A stretch of 64,000 bases of DNA, taken from the NCBI GenBank assembly GCA_964497585.1, contig CAZCDS010000029.1, positions 1 through 64,000 on the forward strand. The letters are read 5' to 3'. This document shows, piece after piece, positions 53,587 to 63,518 of this stretch (the first letter of the stretch is position 1; every line of letters begins with the position of its first letter). This stretch comes from CAZCDS01 sp964497585. GTDB lineage: Bacteria > Desulfobacterota > Desulfomonilia > Desulfomonilales > Desulfomonilaceae. A program made the translations under genes and the position numbers. The notes below the pieces were generated by a model. It ran no database searches, was not told the origin of the DNA, and saw nothing but the letters and a program-made list of their open reading frames with translations.

Positions 53587-55626
53587 ATGACTCTGCTCGA
53601 GCCGGCGGAGGTTCCGATTGCCGGCATCCCCGCACCGTTCCTGGCCTGCGTCATCCTCCTTATCGCGCTGGCTCTCTTTGCCTATGTAATTTTCCGTCGC
53701 GGCGAGCTCCTCAAGGAAGCCTTGTCCGACCCGCGGTTCTCGGAGATCCCCACGCGCATCAAGATGATGGTGCTCTACGCGTTCGGGCAGGCGCGGCAGC
53801 CACGATATCCCCTGGCGGGGATCCTGCACATCCTCCTCTTTGCCGGCTTCCTGATCCTCTCCCTGCGGTCGCTCACGCTTATCGGGAGTGGATTTTCTCC
53901 GCACTTTCACTTGCCGCTCATGGGCGGCTCGCTCGGCTCCACGTACGAGGTGCTCAAAGACTACACAGTGCTCATCGTGCTCATTGTCTGCATTGTGGCG
54001 ATCGTGCGACGAGCCGTGTTCAAGCCTGCGCGGTACGAGCACCCGGGAGGAGGAGGCGGCCACGCCAGTGAGGCGTACCTGATCCTCGGCATGGTATCGG
54101 CCCTTATGATTACCGACATGATCTTCGACGGCACCGGCCTGCTGGGCGCTGGCGGTTCGGCTCACGCGGCCCGCTTTCCGGCAGCGAGCCTCGGGGCGCT
54201 CTTTACGGGGGGAGCTTCACCCGGAGCACTTAACGTCTTCCATGTCGGTGCCTATTGGCTTCATATTCTCGTGTTTTTGACGCTGCTGAACTATCTACCG
54301 GTCTCCAAACACTTCCATGTGATAACAGCCATTCCCAATGTATTTTTCGCCAAGCTGAACAAGGGTTCCATCAAGCCGGTCCAATGGAACGTCAACGATT
54401 GGATGGACCTCGAGGAAATCGGGATCAGCCGTTTCAGTCAATTCACCTGGAAGAACGTGCTGGACTTCTATTCCTGCGCGGACTGCGGTAGATGTTCCGA
54501 CAATTGCCCGGCCGCGACGGTCGGAAGGGCCCTCTCACCGAGGATGATCAGCATCAAGGCACGGGATTATGCGTACGAGCACTACCCGGTCTTCGGGGCC
54601 CGCCCCGATCCCGGCGAGACGCAATTCACCGGCGACGTCATCACGGAAGAGGAGATCTGGGCCTGCACCACCTGCGGCGCGTGCGAACGGGAATGCCCCA
54701 TATTCATCGAGTACATCGACAAGATCGTGGACATGAGGAGATTCCTCGTGGAACAGGGCAACATGCCCCAGACGCTCCAGAAGCCCATGCAGCAGATCAA
54801 GAAGAAGGGCAATGCATACGGAGGCGCCAAAGGTAAACGGGCCGCATGGACAAAGGAACTCGAAGACATCGAGGTCAAACAGCTCAAGAAGGGCGACTCC
54901 GCGGACCTGCTCTTCTTCGTGGACAGTTGCGGCTCCTTTGACCCAAGAATACAGGAGATCTCCAAGTCCTTTGCCAGAATACTTCACCGGGCTTCAAAAG
55001 ACTTCGGCATCCTCGGGTCCGATGAGACCGATTCAGGGAACGAGATCCGAAGGCTCGGCGAGGAAGGACTCTTCGAACAAGTCTGCCAAAAGAACATCGC
55101 GGCTTTCCAGTCACGAGAATTCAAGGAGATCGTCGCGTACGACCCGCACGCGTTCAACGCGATCAGGAATGACTACCCGGAGAAGTTCCCCGTGGTGCAC
55201 GCATCCCAACTCATGGCCCGCATGCTCCGGGATGGGAGTATCACTCTCAAGGACGGGTACCTGGGAGACAGGACCGTAACCTACCATGACCCGTGCTATC
55301 TCGGCAGACACAACGAGATCTACGAGGAGCCCCGAGAGGTTCTCAACCGGATACCGGGAATCAGGCTCCGAGAAATGGATCGGTCCCGTTCCCGGAGCTT
55401 CTGCTGCAGCGGCGGCGGCCTCCTGCTTTGGTACGAGAATGACGAGGAAAAGGAGCGCATGGGGGAACGCAGAGTTCGCATGGCTGAAGAAATCGGCGCG
55501 CAGGTCATCATTACCGCGTGTCCTTTTTGCCTGCTCAATATCGAGGACGCGATTAAGACGACCGGCAGCGAGGGCAAGATGGAAGTCATTGAGCTGGTGG
55601 AGCTGGTGGACCGCAGTCTGGCCTGA
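53587..55626 (+). CDS. membrane Fe-S oxidoreductase, ETF:quinone oxidoreductase type (HdrD/DUF224-like)
   Basis: 679 residues. The N-terminal about 290 residues contain several membrane helices like the heme b subunit of nitrate reductase (NarI-type). Two [4Fe-4S] motifs follow (CADCGRCSDNCP and CTTCGACERECP), then a CCG domain with DPCYLGRHN and CCSGGGLLLW. Proteins of this layout next to etfBA carry electrons from acyl-CoA dehydrogenases to menaquinone in anaerobic fatty-acid and aromatic-acid degraders. It is directly upstream of etfB (35 nt). Confidence 0.88.
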   Translation: MTLLEPAEVPIAGIPAPFLACVILLIALALFAYVIFRRGELLKEALSDPRFSEIPTRIKMMVLYAFGQARQPRYPLAGILHILLFAGFLILSLRSLTLIGSGFSPHFHLPLMGGSLGSTYEVLKDYTVLIVLIVCIVAIVRRAVFKPARYEHPGGGGGHASEAYLILGMVSALMITDMIFDGTGLLGAGGSAHAARFPAASLGALFTGGASPGALNVFHVGAYWLHILVFLTLLNYLPVSKHFHVITAIPNVFFAKLNKGSIKPVQWNVNDWMDLEEIGISRFSQFTWKNVLDFYSCADCGRCSDNCPAATVGRALSPRMISIKARDYAYEHYPVFGARPDPGETQFTGDVITEEEIWACTTCGACERECPIFIEYIDKIVDMRRFLVEQGNMPQTLQKPMQQIKKKGNAYGGAKGKRAAWTKELEDIEVKQLKKGDSADLLFFVDSCGSFDPRIQEISKSFARILHRASKDFGILGSDETDSGNEIRRLGEEGLFEQVCQKNIAAFQSREFKEIVAYDPHAFNAIRNDYPEKFPVVHASQLMARMLRDGSITLKDGYLGDRTVTYHDPCYLGRHNEIYEEPREVLNRIPGIRLREMDRSRSRSFCCSGGGLLLWYENDEEKERMGERRVRMAEEIGAQVIITACPFCLLNIEDAIKTTGSEGKMEVIELVELVDRSLA

Positions 55627-55661
55627 GCGGATCAATACCATTCCAAGTAGCTGGAGGGACA

Positions 55662-56453
55662 ATGGATATCATTGTTTGTGCGAAATGGGTACCGGACACC
55701 TCCGAAGCGGACCTCACCGTCGAGTCGGGGGAGACGGAAATCGAAAAGGACGACCTGGACTTCGATATCAACGACTGGGATCGCTTCGCGGTGGAAGAGG
55801 CAGTCCTAATCAAGGAGAAGGTCGGGGGCACGGTCACAGTGGTGAGCGTGGCTCCTGAAGACGCGGAGGAAATGCTGCGGGAAAGCCTCGCCCGTGGAGC
55901 TGACGAAGCATTCCTTCTCGGGGACGAGTCCTTCGAGGGTTCCGACAGCTTCGCGACCGCGCGCATCCTTGCCACGTTCATCAAGGATCGACCGTTTGAC
56001 CTCATCCTCACAGGCACCCAGGCTGATGACGACTGCGCGGGTCAGTTGGGCGGCATGCTCGGGGCCATGCTCGGCGTGCCCAGCGCCACCCTCGTCCATA
56101 AGATCGATATCCAGGACGGCAAGATCGGCATCATCCGAGAGTTGGAAGGCGGCCTGTCCGAGTCGCTCGAACTGGACCTGCCCGCGGTCGTTTCAGTTGC
56201 GACCGGGCTCAACGAGCCGCGGTTCGTTTCCATCCGTGCGGTCCGCAAGGTTGCCAGCATAGAAATCCCCATCCTCGAGCTGGGCGATGTCGGACTGGAA
56301 GAGTCCGAGGTCGGCGCAAACGGCTCCAGGATCGTGATCGAGAAGGTCTTCCTACCACCAGAAGGCGAAGGAGCTGAGATCATCGCCGGCAGTCCCGAAG
56401 AGGCCGCGGCTAAGCTCGCCGAGATCCTGAAGGAGAAAGGGGGTATAGGCTGA
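55662..56453 (+). CDS. etfB: electron transfer flavoprotein, beta subunit
   Basis: 263 residues with a GGAGG site. It has the EtfB fold: DIIVCAKWVPDTSEAD at the N-terminus, the DWDRFAVEEAVLIKE segment and the ETF motif near DLILTGTQADDDCAGQLGGML with the AMP/FAD-binding loop. EtfB pairs with EtfA to carry electrons from acyl-CoA dehydrogenases. Its stop overlaps the etfA start by one base. It is a plain, non-bifurcating-looking partner by context, although the bifurcating class cannot be excluded by eye. Confidence 0.93.
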   Translation: MDIIVCAKWVPDTSEADLTVESGETEIEKDDLDFDINDWDRFAVEEAVLIKEKVGGTVTVVSVAPEDAEEMLRESLARGADEAFLLGDESFEGSDSFATARILATFIKDRPFDLILTGTQADDDCAGQLGGMLGAMLGVPSATLVHKIDIQDGKIGIIRELEGGLSESLELDLPAVVSVATGLNEPRFVSIRAVRKVASIEIPILELGDVGLEESEVGANGSRIVIEKVFLPPEGEGAEIIAGSPEEAAAKLAEILKEKGGIG

Positions 56454-57430
56454 TGACCAACGTATTCGTGCTTGCGGAACATCGGCGGGGAAGCCTGAGA
56501 GATGCCACATGGGAAGCCGTGGCTGCCGCTCGGCAAGTGGCGGGAGAACTCGGCTCGGAAGTGATCTGCCTGCTCCTCGGCAACAATGTCGATTCCATGG
56601 CCGAGGCCCTGGCGAAGGAATGCCCGAGGGTCCTTGCAGTAGATGATCCCAGGCTGGAGAACTTCAATTCAGAAGTCTTCGTCAAGACGTTGACGTCGGT
56701 GCTGGCGGACAAGGCTCCGTACGTGTTGATCATGGGGAACTCCAACTCCGTGATCGATCTGGCGCCAGGACTTTCGGTGGCCCTTGACGCGGCCCTTGCG
56801 ACGGACTGCCTCGGGCTGGAGGTGGACAACGGTTCCGTCAAGGCCCTGAGACAGATGTACAGCTACAAGGTCAACGCACTCGTCTCCTTCAAGGGAGCGG
56901 ACAAGGTTGTGCTCACCCTGCGCGGAGGGGCCTTTTCTTTCGAGCCCTCGGCTGGGGTAGCGGGAGCGATCGAGAAGATCGATTCTCCCCTTACGGACGA
57001 ACCCGCGAGTAAGCGCTTCCTCAACTTCGTCGAGGCGGAGAAGGGTGATGTGGATATCGCGTCCGCGGATATCATCATATCCATCGGGCGTGGAATCGGC
57101 GACGAGGAAGACCTGGAGATGTTCGAGTCGCTTGCCGATGCCATGGGCGGCGTTCTCGCCTGCTCGAGACCGATCGTGGACAAGGGGCTGCTGCCGAAGT
57201 ACCACCAGGTCGGTACCTCAGGGGTGGAAGTCAAACCGAAGGTCTACCTTGCACTCGGGATCAGCGGAGCGTTCCAGCATCTCGGCGGAATCAAGGGCAA
57301 TCCCATCATCGTTGCCGTGAACAAGGACGCAAGGGCCCCTATTTTCAGAGCGGCCCATTATGGAATCGTCGCGAACCTCTTCGACGTAATTCCCGCGCTG
57401 GAAGAGAAAATCAACGAAATCAAGGGATAA
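56453..57430 (+). CDS. etfA: electron transfer flavoprotein, alpha subunit
   Basis: 325 residues starting within the etfB stop codon (TGATG overlap). The C-terminal FAD-binding domain is recognisable: IISIGRGIGDEEDLEMFESLA, CSRPIVDKGLLPKYHQVG and GISGAFQHLGGIKGNPIIVAVNKD. It binds FAD and delivers electrons to the membrane Fe-S oxidoreductase two genes upstream. Length is normal for EtfA. Confidence 0.94.
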   Translation: MTNVFVLAEHRRGSLRDATWEAVAAARQVAGELGSEVICLLLGNNVDSMAEALAKECPRVLAVDDPRLENFNSEVFVKTLTSVLADKAPYVLIMGNSNSVIDLAPGLSVALDAALATDCLGLEVDNGSVKALRQMYSYKVNALVSFKGADKVVLTLRGGAFSFEPSAGVAGAIEKIDSPLTDEPASKRFLNFVEAEKGDVDIASADIIISIGRGIGDEEDLEMFESLADAMGGVLACSRPIVDKGLLPKYHQVGTSGVEVKPKVYLALGISGAFQHLGGIKGNPIIVAVNKDARAPIFRAAHYGIVANLFDVIPALEEKINEIKG

Positions 57431-57448
57431 GACGAGGAGAGCGTTCTT

Positions 57449-57697
57449 TCAAGGGCGCCCTCCCCGGGCCCTATCCATTCGCCAGGGGTTCAACGGCGAA
57501 CAGCACCCGCCGCCGATTTCGAGGATCTCTCCATACCGGAGCGGGTCGTCCAGGTAGAGCGAGCAGATGTACCGATTGCCCTTACGAGCGAGTGAGGGGC
57601 AGGGCTTCGTGTAGTGACCGTAGATCATGCGGCCCGGGGCGCAGATCACCTCCGTGCAGCAGTATCCACAGCCGACGCACGGAACGGCATCGCTCAT
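57449..57697 (-). CDS. YkgJ-type cysteine-cluster protein
   Basis: 82 residues from ATG 57697 with GAGGTG upstream. The signature CVGCGYCC with a later CSLYLDD and CCSPL is that of the YkgJ/zinc- or iron-chelating Cys-cluster family. Role unknown. It converges tightly with etfA, 18 nt apart. Confidence 0.7.
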   Translation of the reverse strand: MSDAVPCVGCGYCCTEVICAPGRMIYGHYTKPCPSLARKGNRYICSLYLDDPLRYGEILEIGGGCCSPLNPWRMDRARGGRP

Positions 57698-57858
57698 TAG
57701 CACCTCGTATGAAGGGCAACTTCACTGTTGTGGTCGCCGTTGGACTCCAGGTTCCGGGCGCTCGTGCTTCGTTGCACGAGTCAAGACGCGACCCGCGCGA
57801 GGACGCGGATTCCTGTACGGGCGAGTCGGAATCCCCTCAGAGGCTCCTCCGCCGATGT

Positions 57859-58563
57859 TTATTCCTCGAACTCGATGGTCGACTTGCGCACCCAGTCGAC
57901 GAGTCCCCAGAGATGCTCATCGTCAATACTGACGATCTCGAAACCCGCTCGCAGCTCTCCGTTGCTGTCTCGCTTTGCCCATCGGCAGATGCCCTCAAAC
58001 TCGAAGGGATCGACGTCACCGGATTTGTCCCCGAGAACCTTGAGCGTCTGGATCATTCCTGCCCTGGCCGGCAGGCCGACGGTCCCGATTCCTTTCTCGG
58101 AGACGTCGAGGATTCTTCCTTCTTTTTCCGGGTACAGGTCGCTTCGCACGATCACGGTGGCGGGTGATCGGTACCGGGAAGCCTGCCTGACCACGAACGG
58201 CGCGACCGTACTCGCTGACGGTTTGACCCTGCCGTCTAGCTCTTCCTGCGTCACGAGTCCACGGTTTACCAGCTTTTTCTGGGCTATCTTCAGCAGGGGC
58301 CGCGACAGGTCGTACCGCTCCATGAGGTCCTGATCGCTCATTCCGCAGAGTATGTCGCTCACGAACTCCTCAGCCACGATACTCTTGCGGGGAGGCGCAA
58401 CGTAGCTGTCGCCGAGCGGCTCAAGAAGACCGGCATCTACCAGCCTGCCGAAGAGGCGGTCGAGCCCCAGGCGAGAGAGTTTGTATTTCTTCATCAAGGA
58501 ATCGTTGTCCATTCCGCGCAGGATGTCCTTCAGAGCTTCCCATGCGTTTATCTTGCGTTCCAC
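57859..58563 (-). CDS. PilZ-domain protein with two helical repeats
   Basis: 234 residues from GTG 58563, chosen for the GGGGAG site 7 nt upstream and because the conserved repeat begins within a few residues; an upstream ATG would add a non-conserved leader. Two copies of the same helical motif occur at the N-terminus (LRGMDNDSLMKKYKLS and LCGMSDQDLMERYDLS, 68 residues apart), then a PilZ domain (RYRSPATVIVRSD, GRILDVSEKGIGTVGLPA, GFEIVSIDDEHLWGL). The motif is shared with the protein at 37071. The repeats probably form small helical, possibly HTH-like, modules. Confidence 0.75.
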   Translation of the reverse strand: MERKINAWEALKDILRGMDNDSLMKKYKLSRLGLDRLFGRLVDAGLLEPLGDSYVAPPRKSIVAEEFVSDILCGMSDQDLMERYDLSRPLLKIAQKKLVNRGLVTQEELDGRVKPSASTVAPFVVRQASRYRSPATVIVRSDLYPEKEGRILDVSEKGIGTVGLPARAGMIQTLKVLGDKSGDVDPFEFEGICRWAKRDSNGELRAGFEIVSIDDEHLWGLVDWVRKSTIEFEE

Positions 58564-59111
58564 AATCGAATCTCCCCACTGCGAGACGGAATGAAACGGA
58601 GGTTCAAGCTGAATGGCCGCTCGCCTGATTCTATTTCTGTCCGGGAATGCAGACGCGCGCCGCCTGCTGAGGATATCGTTTCTCATAGTAATAGGAGCTT
58701 TTCCGGAGAGATGCAACCAACAATCCGCCTGTCCCGGTTCATCGGACCCACCGTCTCAACGAACCGATCAGGACGAGAGCACCTCGGAAAGAGGAAAGAG
58801 AGAATCCGAGAGCGGAACCACAGGAGCAAAAGGCCGATCTTCTTTGTGCCTGTGTGCCTTTGTGACTGAAATATCTTGTCTGCTCTCTTCCTGATGTCTT
58901 GACGCCTTTGCGGTAGAGATCTCCTGTCTTTCCGCTACGTTGGTAGCGGGACATTCGGAGAGCCACAAACCGCCGGTGTACTCTTACTTTTTTTCCTTTG
59001 GTCACGGATACGTATCAGCTAGTATAATTGGATGCTGCCAGGCGCTGAACTCTGCCTTGCTTCAATCAATCATTCCAAAATGTTACTGATCCGATCGGCA
59101 GGGGGGAGAGG
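58564..59111. other. intergenic before the hybrid histidine kinase
   Basis: About 550 bases. It contains the low-complexity tract TTTGTGCCTGTGTGCCTTTG (58847-58866), typical of a dispersed sequence that encodes spurious HKGT-AQR-type frames, and the kinase promoter at 59023. No protein gene seen. Confidence 0.55.
59023..59028 (+). promoter_or_regulatory. sigma70 -10 box (TATAAT) before the kinase gene
   Basis: A perfect TATAAT lies 83 nt before the kinase start codon. The -35 region is weak (TGGTCA at an 18-nt spacing). Confidence 0.5.
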
Positions 59112-61853
59112 ATGGAGTCCGGAAAAAAGCTTGACGTTCCAGCCCGAATTCTCGTGGTCGAAGATACAATTGCCGTCGGGCAAGGGGTTGTCGTCTTATT
59201 GAGGGAACTCGGCTATGAGGTTTTTGGACCGGTCGCCACGTGCCAGGAAGCAGTACAGGCTGCCGAGGAGCACAGACCCGACCTTGTACTTCTGGACATC
59301 GTGCTCAAGGGAGAACAGGACGGCATCGAGTCCGCTGACCGGATCGGTACGGATCTGGATATCCCTGTCGTCTATCTGACGGGAAACTCGGAAGAGCAAT
59401 TGATTCAACGGGCCGTGCTCACGAAACCCTATGGGTATCTGAGAAAGCCAGCTTCAGTGCACGAGTTGCGGGCAGCCATCGAGATTGCCCTGTACAGGCA
59501 CAGCATAGACAAGGAACTGCGCGAGCGCGAAGAGCTGCATCGGGACACTATCTCCGGTATTTCCGACACCATCCTGTTAACCGCTGAAGACGGTAACTTT
59601 ACCTACGTCTCTCCGAACACCCATCTTATTTTCGGCTATTCGCAGGAGGAGGTTCGCAAGCTGGTCAACGTGACCAAGTTGCTGGGCCGGGATCTCTACG
59701 ATCCTCAAACCCTGGAAAAATACGGGGAAATCAGCAACATCGAACGTAGGATCACCGACACATCCGGAGAGGAGCATACCCTCTTGGTGACCGTCAAACG
59801 CATCTCCATCAAGGGGGGGACGGTACTCTATTCCTGTCGGGACATCACTGATTGCATGAAGGAGCACGGCCTGGCCCGTGCCCAGAGAGACCTGGGCATT
59901 GCGCTAAGCGGCACGAGCAATGTCGCGGAGGCGTTGGACTTCTGTCTGGACACGGCTCTCCAGGTGTCGGGCATGGATGCGGCCGCGATCCATCTGATCA
60001 ATGACCATCTCGAGATGGAGCTTGCCGCGCGGCGGGGTGTGTCAGCCGAATTTGCTCCCGTGGCAAGCGGCTCCGCGCTGAAGTTGGATAACAGCGGATC
60101 TGTCTCGGGAGATCAAGCCAGCTATGCTCCCGACTCACCCACCGCCTGCAGCCGGGAAGAGATGGAGCAGGAGGGCCTGCTCGGCGTGGCTGTGATCCCG
60201 ATCCGTCACGAAGGTAAGGTGGTCGCCTCCCTCTGCGTAGCGTCACGCTCCCATACCGAAGTCCCGGCCCAGGCCCTTACGTCTTTGGAGACTATAGCTG
60301 CGCAGGTGGGGAGCGCTCTGGCCAGGATACGGGCGGAGCACGCATGTAGGGCCGCCGAGATGGGCGTCATTCTGGATGCAATCGGAGAGATGGTCCTGTA
60401 CCAGGATCGTGACGGCAAGGTGTTGTGGGCCAATCGGGTGACGGGTGATTCGGTTGGTCAGGGTCCCAGCCGGCTGGAGGGCAGGCACTGCTATGAGATC
60501 TGGCACAACCGAGATTCCCGGTGTCCGAACTGTCCCGTGTTCAGGGCCTTCGCAACCGGCAACCGTGGAGCTGGTGAGATGGAGTTACCCGACGGGAGGA
60601 TCTGGTCGATCCGAGGCTACCCCGTCATGGACGAAAGCGGGAACGTGATCGGGGTCGTAGAGGTCTGCAGAGATATAACTGACCGAAAGAAGACAGAACA
60701 GGCGCTCAAGGAGAGCGAACGCAGGTACCATGCGCTCTTCGAGGATTCTCCGGTCTCGCTCTGGGAAGAGGATTTCTCTCGGATCAAGAGATACGTCGAT
60801 CAGTTGAGAGCGCAAGGAATAGAGAACCTGAAAGAGTACTTCGACAGTCATCCGGAAGTCGTCATCCAGGCCGCATCGATGGTAAGGATCCGTGACGTCA
60901 ACGAAGCTACTGTGAGGATGTTCAAAGCGGAGAGCAAACAGCACGTAAAAAACGGGCTCGACGCAGTATTGTGCCCCGAGTCTTCCGAAGCCTTCGTAGA
61001 ACAGTTGATCGCAGTAGCCGAAGGCAAGAGAGAGTTCGAGACGGAATCGGTAAATCTCACGCTGGACGGCGAAAAGAGAGACATCTTCCTGAGATGGTCG
61101 GTAGCTCCGGGCTTCGAAGCGAGTTATGGCAAGGTATTCGTTTCCCTGATGGACATCACGGACCGGAAGCGAGCCGAGGATCAGGTCAGGTCATCCCTGG
61201 AAGAGAAAGAAGTGCTTCTGAGGGAAGTCCATCACAGAGTAAAGAACAACCTCGCTGTGATGAGCAGCCTCCTCAACCTTCAGGCGCGGTATGTCCACGA
61301 GGAGAGTCATCGCCATCTGTTCGAAGACGCCCAGGCCAGAATCCGCTCCATGGCGGTGGCCCATGAACTGCTCTACCGGGCGGAGAACCTCGCCGACCTC
61401 AACATACCGGAATATCTGGCCAGACTCGGTGATCACCTCGTGGTCTCGACGAAGAGCCTGCGAATACCCATCCATCTTCGCAAGGATATCGAACCCGTGT
61501 CTTTCGGCCTTGACACGGCCATACCGCTCGGGTTTATCCTCACGGAATTGGTAACAAACAGCATCAAACACGCCTTTCCGCAGGGCGAGGAGGGAGAAAT
61601 CCGAATATCCCTTCGTTCGCTCGATGACGATGAGTTCGAGCTTTCGGTATCGGATACCGGCGTCGGCGTCCCACCGGACGTCGACCCGAACAACCCGCGC
61701 TCTCTCGGTCTGAGTCTGGTCAATACCTTTGTCAATCAGCTCGGCGGCACTCTTGAGGTCCGGACGGACAAGGGAACCGAGACCCGCGTGAGATTCACCG
61801 ACGCTTCGCAGAGCGACAAAGGTCAGCCCGCGCCCCCTATTCTCCTGGGATAG
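59112..61853 (+). CDS. receiver-PAS-GAF-PAS-PAS histidine kinase (HisKA_2 class)
   Basis: 913 residues. An N-terminal receiver domain carries Asp62 (LLDIVL), followed by a PAS domain (about 145-255), GAF-like region (about 260-415), PAS with the Cys-rich CYEIWHNRDSRCPNCP (about 425-540) and a further PAS (about 545-700). The kinase core is of the HisKA_2 type: EVHHRVKNNLAVMSSLLNLQ with phospho-acceptor His708, then an HATPase_c domain ending near 905. A receiver at the N-terminus of a multi-sensor kinase is typical of environmental anaerobes. No partner regulator is adjacent. Confidence 0.92.
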   Translation: MESGKKLDVPARILVVEDTIAVGQGVVVLLRELGYEVFGPVATCQEAVQAAEEHRPDLVLLDIVLKGEQDGIESADRIGTDLDIPVVYLTGNSEEQLIQRAVLTKPYGYLRKPASVHELRAAIEIALYRHSIDKELREREELHRDTISGISDTILLTAEDGNFTYVSPNTHLIFGYSQEEVRKLVNVTKLLGRDLYDPQTLEKYGEISNIERRITDTSGEEHTLLVTVKRISIKGGTVLYSCRDITDCMKEHGLARAQRDLGIALSGTSNVAEALDFCLDTALQVSGMDAAAIHLINDHLEMELAARRGVSAEFAPVASGSALKLDNSGSVSGDQASYAPDSPTACSREEMEQEGLLGVAVIPIRHEGKVVASLCVASRSHTEVPAQALTSLETIAAQVGSALARIRAEHACRAAEMGVILDAIGEMVLYQDRDGKVLWANRVTGDSVGQGPSRLEGRHCYEIWHNRDSRCPNCPVFRAFATGNRGAGEMELPDGRIWSIRGYPVMDESGNVIGVVEVCRDITDRKKTEQALKESERRYHALFEDSPVSLWEEDFSRIKRYVDQLRAQGIENLKEYFDSHPEVVIQAASMVRIRDVNEATVRMFKAESKQHVKNGLDAVLCPESSEAFVEQLIAVAEGKREFETESVNLTLDGEKRDIFLRWSVAPGFEASYGKVFVSLMDITDRKRAEDQVRSSLEEKEVLLREVHHRVKNNLAVMSSLLNLQARYVHEESHRHLFEDAQARIRSMAVAHELLYRAENLADLNIPEYLARLGDHLVVSTKSLRIPIHLRKDIEPVSFGLDTAIPLGFILTELVTNSIKHAFPQGEEGEIRISLRSLDDDEFELSVSDTGVGVPPDVDPNNPRSLGLSLVNTFVNQLGGTLEVRTDKGTETRVRFTDASQSDKGQPAPPILLG

Positions 61854-63518
61854 TCACAGGTCTGAGTCATTCCTGAGAGACTCTCTCATGCCCTTCTTGT
61901 CGATCTTACCGACACTGGTCTTGGGAATCGTTTTCACCATTCGGAACTCATCCGGAACAGCCCACTTGGAGAGGCGACCCGAATCCGTGAACTGGTGCAG
62001 AAACTCGCGGAGCTCTTCACCGGTGATGGTCTCACCAGAGTTCGCGTCCGGAACGATGAAGGCAACCGGGCGCTCTCCCCACCTCTCATGGGGGACTCCT
62101 ATCACCGCGACCTCCGCGACCGCGGGGTGTCTGCTCAAGAGGCTTTCCAGCTCCAGCGAAGAAATCCATTCACCCCCGCTCTTGATCGCGTCCTTGAGTC
62201 TATCCACAATCTGGACGTACCCTTCTTCATCGATGGTGGCGACGTCACCCGTGTGGAGCCGCCCTCCCCTCCACAGCTCCTCGGACCTTTCCGTTTCCCG
62301 GTAGTAGCCCTGCGTGAGCCAGGGCGTTCGGACCACGATCTCTCCCGGAGTCTTGCCGTCCCGGGGAACGTGGTCGCCGGATTCGTCCTCCACCCGCAGA
62401 TCCACGAGCGGCAAAGGAAACCCTGTTTTCAGTCTGAAATCGAGTTGTTTTTCGATCTCCCAGTCCATCATGTACGGCTTTATGTTGGCCATGGTGAGGA
62501 CGGGACAGGTCTCGGACATCCCGTATCCCTGGAATAATTCTATGCCGAGCTCAATGGCCTTGTGCGCGAGTCCTCTCGGCGTGGCCATGCCTCCCGTATT
62601 GACCTTCCAGTGACTCAGATCCGCGTCTCTTGCCTTGGGATTGTCGATCAGCATATGGAGGATCGTGGCCACACAGTGCGAAAACGTGACCTTTTCGCGT
62701 TGGATCAGGCCGAGCACCGTTTCCGGTTCAAACCGTCCCGCGTAGACCTGCTTTGCTCCCAGGAGGGTGGCAAGGTACGGAAATCCCCACGCGTGAACGT
62801 GAAACATCGGAGTCAGCGGCATGTACACGTCGCCCGACTGGAATCGGGCCGGCCCCGTGAATCCCGCGGTAGCGAGGCCTATGCCGAACGTGTGGAGCAC
62901 CAATTGACGGTGGCTGAAGTAAACACCCTTGGGATCCCCGGTCGTTCCCGTGGTGTAGAAGATAGTGGCATGGCGATCCTCGTCAAAGTCGGGGAATGTG
63001 TAGGAGGGCTCAGATCGCGCGAGAAGCTCCTCGTACTCGACGGCAAGGGGAATCGAGGAAGCCGGGGTCTGCTCTCCGTCTCGAATGAGGATGAACCTCC
63101 TCACGGTGTCGAGCCGGTCCGCAACCGTCTCCAGCACGGGGAGGAAATCCTCGTGTACGAGCACCGCAGTATCCTCCGCGTGACGCATGGTATAGAGGAT
63201 TTGTTCCGGCGACAGCCGTACGTTTACCGTGTGAAGGACCGCTCCCATCATCGGAACCGCGAAGAAACACTCGAGATACCGATGAGAGTCCCAGTCCAAA
63301 ACGGCAACCGTGTCCTCCGGCCCGATCCCGAGGGAAGCAAGGCCTGCAGCGAGCCGATTGATCCTCTCATAGAGGACGCGATAGGTGTGGCGTGCCAGAT
63401 CACGGTACACGATCTCCTGGTCAGGAGCGTAGTAAACAGGCGTGTGGAGCAACTGTTTGATCAGCAGAGGATAGGAATAGGCAGACTTCGTCCGGGGGAT
63501 ATTTCTTGGCTTTATCAC
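61854..63518 (-). CDS. AMP-dependent acyl-CoA synthetase/ligase (FadD-like)
   Basis: 554 residues. The AMP-binding motif is FYTTGTTGDPKGV; the adenylation-domain motif GYGMSETCPVL, the hinge-and-loop HTGDVATIDEEGY, and the C-terminal catalytic Lys region near KTSVGKIDKK complete the ANL family set. It activates a fatty or aromatic acid to its CoA thioester with ATP. It ends directly against the kinase gene with no gap. Fits the acyl-CoA oxidation theme of the region; substrate cannot be told. Confidence 0.9.
   Translation of the reverse strand: MIKPRNIPRTKSAYSYPLLIKQLLHTPVYYAPDQEIVYRDLARHTYRVLYERINRLAAGLASLGIGPEDTVAVLDWDSHRYLECFFAVPMMGAVLHTVNVRLSPEQILYTMRHAEDTAVLVHEDFLPVLETVADRLDTVRRFILIRDGEQTPASSIPLAVEYEELLARSEPSYTFPDFDEDRHATIFYTTGTTGDPKGVYFSHRQLVLHTFGIGLATAGFTGPARFQSGDVYMPLTPMFHVHAWGFPYLATLLGAKQVYAGRFEPETVLGLIQREKVTFSHCVATILHMLIDNPKARDADLSHWKVNTGGMATPRGLAHKAIELGIELFQGYGMSETCPVLTMANIKPYMMDWEIEKQLDFRLKTGFPLPLVDLRVEDESGDHVPRDGKTPGEIVVRTPWLTQGYYRETERSEELWRGGRLHTGDVATIDEEGYVQIVDRLKDAIKSGGEWISSLELESLLSRHPAVAEVAVIGVPHERWGERPVAFIVPDANSGETITGEELREFLHQFTDSGRLSKWAVPDEFRMVKTIPKTSVGKIDKKGMRESLRNDSDL

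Noticed and set aside
58739..59005. Frame encoding an HKGT-AQR-type protein
   Set aside because: Comes from a dispersed low-complexity DNA repeat known for producing spurious frames; no start signal.
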